From Candidatus Omnitrophota bacterium (GTDB lineage: Bacteria > Omnitrophota > Gorgyraeia > 2-02-FULL-51-18), in NCBI GenBank assembly GCA_023247915.1, contig JAHFFN010000016.1, forward strand, positions 1-33,897: a stretch of DNA of 33,897 nt, in the 5' to 3' direction. This document shows, one piece after another, positions 31,106 to 33,897 of this stretch; the stretch's first letter is position 1; each line of letters begins with the position of its first letter. Below the pieces are notes generated by a model that had not been told where the DNA came from, made no database searches, and saw only the letters and a list, made by a program, of their open reading frames with translations. The position numbers and the translations under genes were made by a program.

Positions 31106-31249
31106 ATGAATCGTTTTGAAAAGATTTTTTTGAGTGGGTTCATTGCCCTTGCGATCATTTTATCGGCCATCTGTTTTATTTTGCATAAGAAACATGAAAT
31201 ACATTTGCAGCTGGTAAAGGGCGAAGCGAATGTCCAATCCGTCCAATAG
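31106..31249 (+). CDS. Small single-pass membrane protein of unknown function
   Basis: A 47-residue ORF starts with ATG one base after the leuS stop and ends at TAG 31247-31249, overlapping comEC by 20 bases. It has a basic N-terminus (MNRFEK), one hydrophobic helix (about 7-26, with FIALAIILSAICFIL) and a polar tail. I recognise no family. The tight fit between leuS and comEC suggests it is translated and couples comEC to leuS. It may also simply be a leader that keeps ribosomes moving into comEC. Confidence 0.5.
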   Translation: MNRFEKIFLSGFIALAIILSAICFILHKKHEIHLQLVKGEANVQSVQ

Positions 31250-33545
31250 GGTTCGCGAGGCGCTGCTGCGCCGGCCGCTATTTTTCCTGGCGATTATTTT
31301 TTCTCTCCTGATTGGCGGGACTCAGAATTTCCGCGAGAGTTTTCTTCCTAAAGATTCCATTGCACACAAAAATAATTTATCCGAAGCTTCCATTTATTTG
31401 GGCGGCATCGTGGACTCGAGCGTGGTGTCAAAGCCGGATCGTTATGGGCAGACACACGTTTCTTTTGTATTGAGGACGAGACGATTCTGGGAGGGCAAGG
31501 GAACAGAAGGCGAAATAGTATCCGGAAAAACAAAAGTTTATCTGACGGATCCGCCAAGCTGTCCGGACTACGGGGACGAGATCGTCCTTCAAGGCCGGCT
31601 CAGCGCGCCAAAAGGTTTAAGAAATCCAGGCGGTTTTAATCAAGCTGCTTTTCTTAAGATCCAAGGCATTCGATCCGTATTTTATGCGGAGAAACGTGCG
31701 CCTTTAAAAATTTTAAGAAAAGGCGCGGGAAATCCGTTTGCCGCCGCCGCGATCCAATCCCGGAATTTTTTGTCCTTAAAGATTTCGGATGGATTGGGTG
31801 AGGGGGCCACCGGGGATTTTTTGAAAGCGCTTCTTTTGGGGGAGCGAGAGGGATTTGACGAGGAATTGAAGAATATTTTCATGAAAACCGGAACGATTCA
31901 TTTGTTGGCGGTGAGCGGTTTTAATGTGGGGTTTTTGATCGCGTCCGTGTTATTTTTCTTGAGTCCGTTTCCGCTGTCAAAAAATTGGAAGTGGGTTTTT
32001 TCACTTGCCGCCGTCTGGTTTTATTGTCTTCTGGTGGGTTGGCAAGCGCCGATGCTTCGCGCGGCCGTGATGGCGTCGCTTTTTATTGTGGGCAAGCTGT
32101 TGGGGAGGCGGACGGATATTTTGAACACGCTGGGTTTGGCGGCTCTGGTGATTTTGGCGATTGTGCCGGATCAACTTTATGATATTGGCTTCCAACTTTC
32201 ATTTCTAGCGGTATTCGCGATCGCGGTATTTTTGCCCGCTATTTTGGAAAAGCCGAAGCTTTTGCCCAATGAAACCATTTCCTGGAAAGAAAAAGTCGCG
32301 GAATATTTTTCCGAGCTTTTTTGGGTCTCCTTTGTTTGTCAGGCGGCTGTGCTGCCTGTCACGATTCAAAATTTTTATATCGTGACGCCTTATTCCATGC
32401 TGGCCAATCTGGTGGCGGTGCCAGCCTCCTTCGCTTTATTTTTTCTGGGCATTCTATTTTTGATTTGTTTTTCATGGGCACCGAAGTTTTTATTTTTTAT
32501 TCCCATGAGTATTCGATTTTTGATGAGTCTCATGACGGCTTGCCTGGTTTTTCTGGAGCGATTGCCGGGATCGGCGATCACTATCGGAAAACTGGCGCCA
32601 ATTTTGTGGATTATTTTAGTAGCAGGCATTTTTTATTTTTTCCAGACTCCTCGCATAGAGCACAAGAAAATCCGGGCACTGCTGATCGTCCTATTTTTAA
32701 CGAATATTTTCTTGGCACAAGAAATAACAAGGTTTTGGGCGCATCCGGGGCGTGTGGAAATGACCGCGCTGGATGTGGGGCAGGGAGACTCTATCTATAT
32801 TGAGTTTCCGGACGGGTCTAATTGTTTGGTGGATGCCGGAAAAGGCGGAGAAGGTGACCGGGGACGGATGGTGGTCGCGCCGTTTCTCAAATCTAAAGGT
32901 GTCCGGACGATTGACGCGCTTGTTATTAGTCACCCTCAAGAAGATCATATCGGCGGGATGCCAGATCTGGTCGATGAATTTAAAATAAAAGCACTGGTAG
33001 AAGCCGGCTCTGCGTATTCTTCCCAGTTATTTCAACAACTCAAAACAAAAATCGCTAAGGAACATTCGGAGCGTTTGATTGCCTCTAGCGGAGATCGGCT
33101 TTTAGGATTTCCCGATACGGAAATTTTTGTGTTGAATCCGCCGCTTCAACAACATTCTTCTAAAAATATTAATGAGGATTCGCTGGTTCTAAAAATGAAT
33201 TATAAAAATTTTAGTTTTCTGACCACTGGCGATATTGAGGAAAAAGCGATGGAAAATATGTTGAGCCGCGGGACGGATCTTAAGGCGCAGGTGTTGAAAG
33301 TGCCGCATCATGGCGCCAAGCTCAAGAAATCGGGGACGCTGTTTGTTCAAAGTGTTCATCCGGAGGTGAGTATTATCAGTGTGGGGGAGCGCAATCCTTT
33401 TCATCACCCCAGAGAAGAGACGCTGAATGTTTTGAAATCAATCCCGGGAAATACCGTGTACCGGACGGATCAGGAAGGGGCGGTGACTGTCAGTGCGGAC
33501 GGGAATTTATTTGTTGTCAGGACAGCTGTGGCGCAAGTAAGCTAA
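31230..33545 (+). CDS. comEC: ComEC/Rec2-family DNA-uptake channel protein
   Basis: The protein has 771 residues. An N-terminal hydrophobic segment and OB-like DUF4131 region (about 15-170) come first. Next is the multi-helix competence domain (about 200-490) with the family motif [11 protein letters not shown] (usually SGLHVG). The C-terminus is a metallo-beta-lactamase-fold domain (about 505-765) with [23 protein letters not shown] and VPHHGAK. In transformable bacteria ComEC carries single-stranded DNA across the inner membrane, and the MBL domain is a proposed nuclease. The metal motif has Gln where Asp is usual (HPDxDH). No ComEA or type IV pilus genes are in the window. ComEC is often kept in non-transformable species, so competence is not shown. 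Confidence 0.93.
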   Translation: MSNPSNRVREALLRRPLFFLAIIFSLLIGGTQNFRESFLPKDSIAHKNNLSEASIYLGGIVDSSVVSKPDRYGQTHVSFVLRTRRFWEGKGTEGEIVSGKTKVYLTDPPSCPDYGDEIVLQGRLSAPKGLRNPGGFNQAAFLKIQGIRSVFYAEKRAPLKILRKGAGNPFAAAAIQSRNFLSLKISDGLGEGATGDFLKALLLGEREGFDEELKNIFMKTGTIHLLAVSGFNVGFLIASVLFFLSPFPLSKNWKWVFSLAAVWFYCLLVGWQAPMLRAAVMASLFIVGKLLGRRTDILNTLGLAALVILAIVPDQLYDIGFQLSFLAVFAIAVFLPAILEKPKLLPNETISWKEKVAEYFSELFWVSFVCQAAVLPVTIQNFYIVTPYSMLANLVAVPASFALFFLGILFLICFSWAPKFLFFIPMSIRFLMSLMTACLVFLERLPGSAITIGKLAPILWIILVAGIFYFFQTPRIEHKKIRALLIVLFLTNIFLAQEITRFWAHPGRVEMTALDVGQGDSIYIEFPDGSNCLVDAGKGGEGDRGRMVVAPFLKSKGVRTIDALVISHPQEDHIGGMPDLVDEFKIKALVEAGSAYSSQLFQQLKTKIAKEHSERLIASSGDRLLGFPDTEIFVLNPPLQQHSSKNINEDSLVLKMNYKNFSFLTTGDIEEKAMENMLSRGTDLKAQVLKVPHHGAKLKKSGTLFVQSVHPEVSIISVGERNPFHHPREETLNVLKSIPGNTVYRTDQEGAVTVSADGNLFVVRTAVAQVS
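33514..33543 (+). promoter_or_regulatory. Possible promoter for cstA
   Basis: TTGTCA (33514-33519, five of six), an 18-base spacer and TAAGCT (33538-33543, three of six). The -10 ends seven bases before the ATG at 33551, where no Shine-Dalgarno is seen. Weak; it lies inside the end of comEC. Confidence 0.25.
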
Positions 33546-33550
33546 ATCCT

Positions 33551-33897
33551 ATGCGCGCGCTTCCTTTGATGGTTCTAACTTTGGGTATTTTCACTATTAG
33601 CTACCGCTATTACAGCGCTTTTTTGGCCGCCAAAGTATTTGCGCTGGATGCCGCGGCCAAAACTCCCGCTCACACGCATCGTGACGAACATAATTATTAT
33701 CCCATGTCCAAATGGGTGCTTTTTGGACATCATTTCGCGGCGATTTCCGGCGCTGGTCCTTTGATTGGGCCGGTGTTGGCGGCGCAGTTTGGTTATTTGC
33801 CGGGGCTTCTATGGATCGTGGTGGGAGTGGTGCTCGGCGGGGCGGTGCAGGACTTTGTGATTTTGGTGGCTTCCACTCGCCGCCAAGGAAAATCACT
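33551..33897 (+). CDS. cstA: CstA-family carbon starvation protein / peptide or pyruvate transporter (3' end outside window)
   Basis: The first 115 residues of a CstA protein, cut by the window edge. After an initial hydrophobic helix ([14 protein letters not shown]) comes the strongly conserved core: [20 protein letters not shown], then [19 protein letters not shown], then [19 protein letters not shown]. CstA proteins are large (over 500 residues) inner-membrane transporters, described for peptide uptake on carbon starvation and for pyruvate uptake in some species. The ATG begins five bases after the comEC stop; there is no ribosome-binding site, and a weak promoter-like pair lies upstream. 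Family membership is clear; substrate is not. Confidence 0.93.
   Translation, partial: MRALPLMVLTLGIFTISYRYYSAFLAAKVFALDAAAKTPAHTHRDEHNYYPMSKWVLFGHHFAAISGAGPLIGPVLAAQFGYLPGLLWIVVGVVLGGAVQDFVILVASTRRQGKS

Noticed and set aside
20806..33545. ComFB family and ComEC taken together as a natural competence system
   Set aside because: They lie 10 kb apart in different units, no other competence gene is present, and both families have roles or distributions outside transformation.
1..33897. CRISPR arrays, insertion sequences, prophage, toxin-antitoxin pairs
   Set aside because: I saw no regularly spaced repeats, transposase, integrase or phage structural motifs; the region reads as ordinary core chromosome.

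Overview
The window is a compact stretch of a bacterial chromosome, almost entirely coding on the + strand; only two tRNA genes lie on the - strand. No gap between genes is longer than about 170 bases, and I saw no insertion sequence, phage gene or CRISPR array. The organism is a diderm (Gram-negative) bacterium: it has an OmpA/Pal-type envelope protein, a lipoprotein with a clear lipobox, Mla-type lipid-transport genes (MlaE, MlaF, MlaD) and a peptidoglycan L,D-transpeptidase. Hand-counted stretches of leuS run from about 38 to 63 percent GC. I cannot name the phylum with confidence; a candidate-phylum or PVC/Omnitrophota-like lineage is a guess.

Layout. 1-144: end of an unidentified gene. 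158-2676: promoter, OmpA-LysM envelope protein, Bax-inhibitor-1 family membrane protein and phosphoglycerate mutase. 2777-3571: a promoter, conserved-TM-helix membrane protein and terminator unit. 3598-8633: lipoprotein, pabB-like and pabC-like genes, purH and a secreted alpha/beta hydrolase, nearly all overlapping or closely spaced. 8636-9000: a separately promoted and terminated small Cys-rich DUF378 protein. 9052-11761: folC overlapping mnmE. 11775-20688: a long, tightly packed run of DUF212 membrane protein, LysM L,D-transpeptidase, accA, RsbW-like kinase, STAS protein, mlaE, mlaF, mlaD, CHASE2-SpoIIE phosphatase and a receiver-GGDEF-EAL protein. 20756-21187: a ComFB-family gene with its own promoter and terminator. 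21237-28333: addB-addA recombination helicase-nuclease and a ZIP metal transporter. 28349-28516 (- strand): tRNA-Leu(CAA) and tRNA-Ala(GGC). 28618 to the end: leuS, a tiny membrane ORF, comEC and the start of cstA.

How the genes fit together. The most interesting region is 13970-18958. An RsbW-like kinase, a STAS protein with the DSSG phospho-acceptor motif, the three core Mla genes and a membrane-anchored PP2C phosphatase are contiguous. In Enterobacteria the Mla ATPase MlaF is bound by a STAS protein, MlaB. The arrangement therefore suggests a lipid transporter whose MlaB-like subunit is switched by phosphorylation (kinase against sensor phosphatase), rather than, or in addition to, a sigma-factor cascade. 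It is followed at once by a c-di-GMP turnover protein and then by a ComFB-family protein; some members of that family are reported c-di-GMP receptors. accA, the L,D-transpeptidase and DUF212 upstream make the whole run look like an envelope-biogenesis module. pabB, pabC, purH and folC supply folate and one-carbon/purine metabolism.

Other points of note: an AT-rich block inside leuS that coincides with its editing domain; several genes whose -10 element lies 6-8 bases before the start codon with no Shine-Dalgarno (possible leaderless mRNAs); a pabB-like gene with TrpE-like motifs; and a pabB/pabC junction that looks like a broken or shifted fusion.
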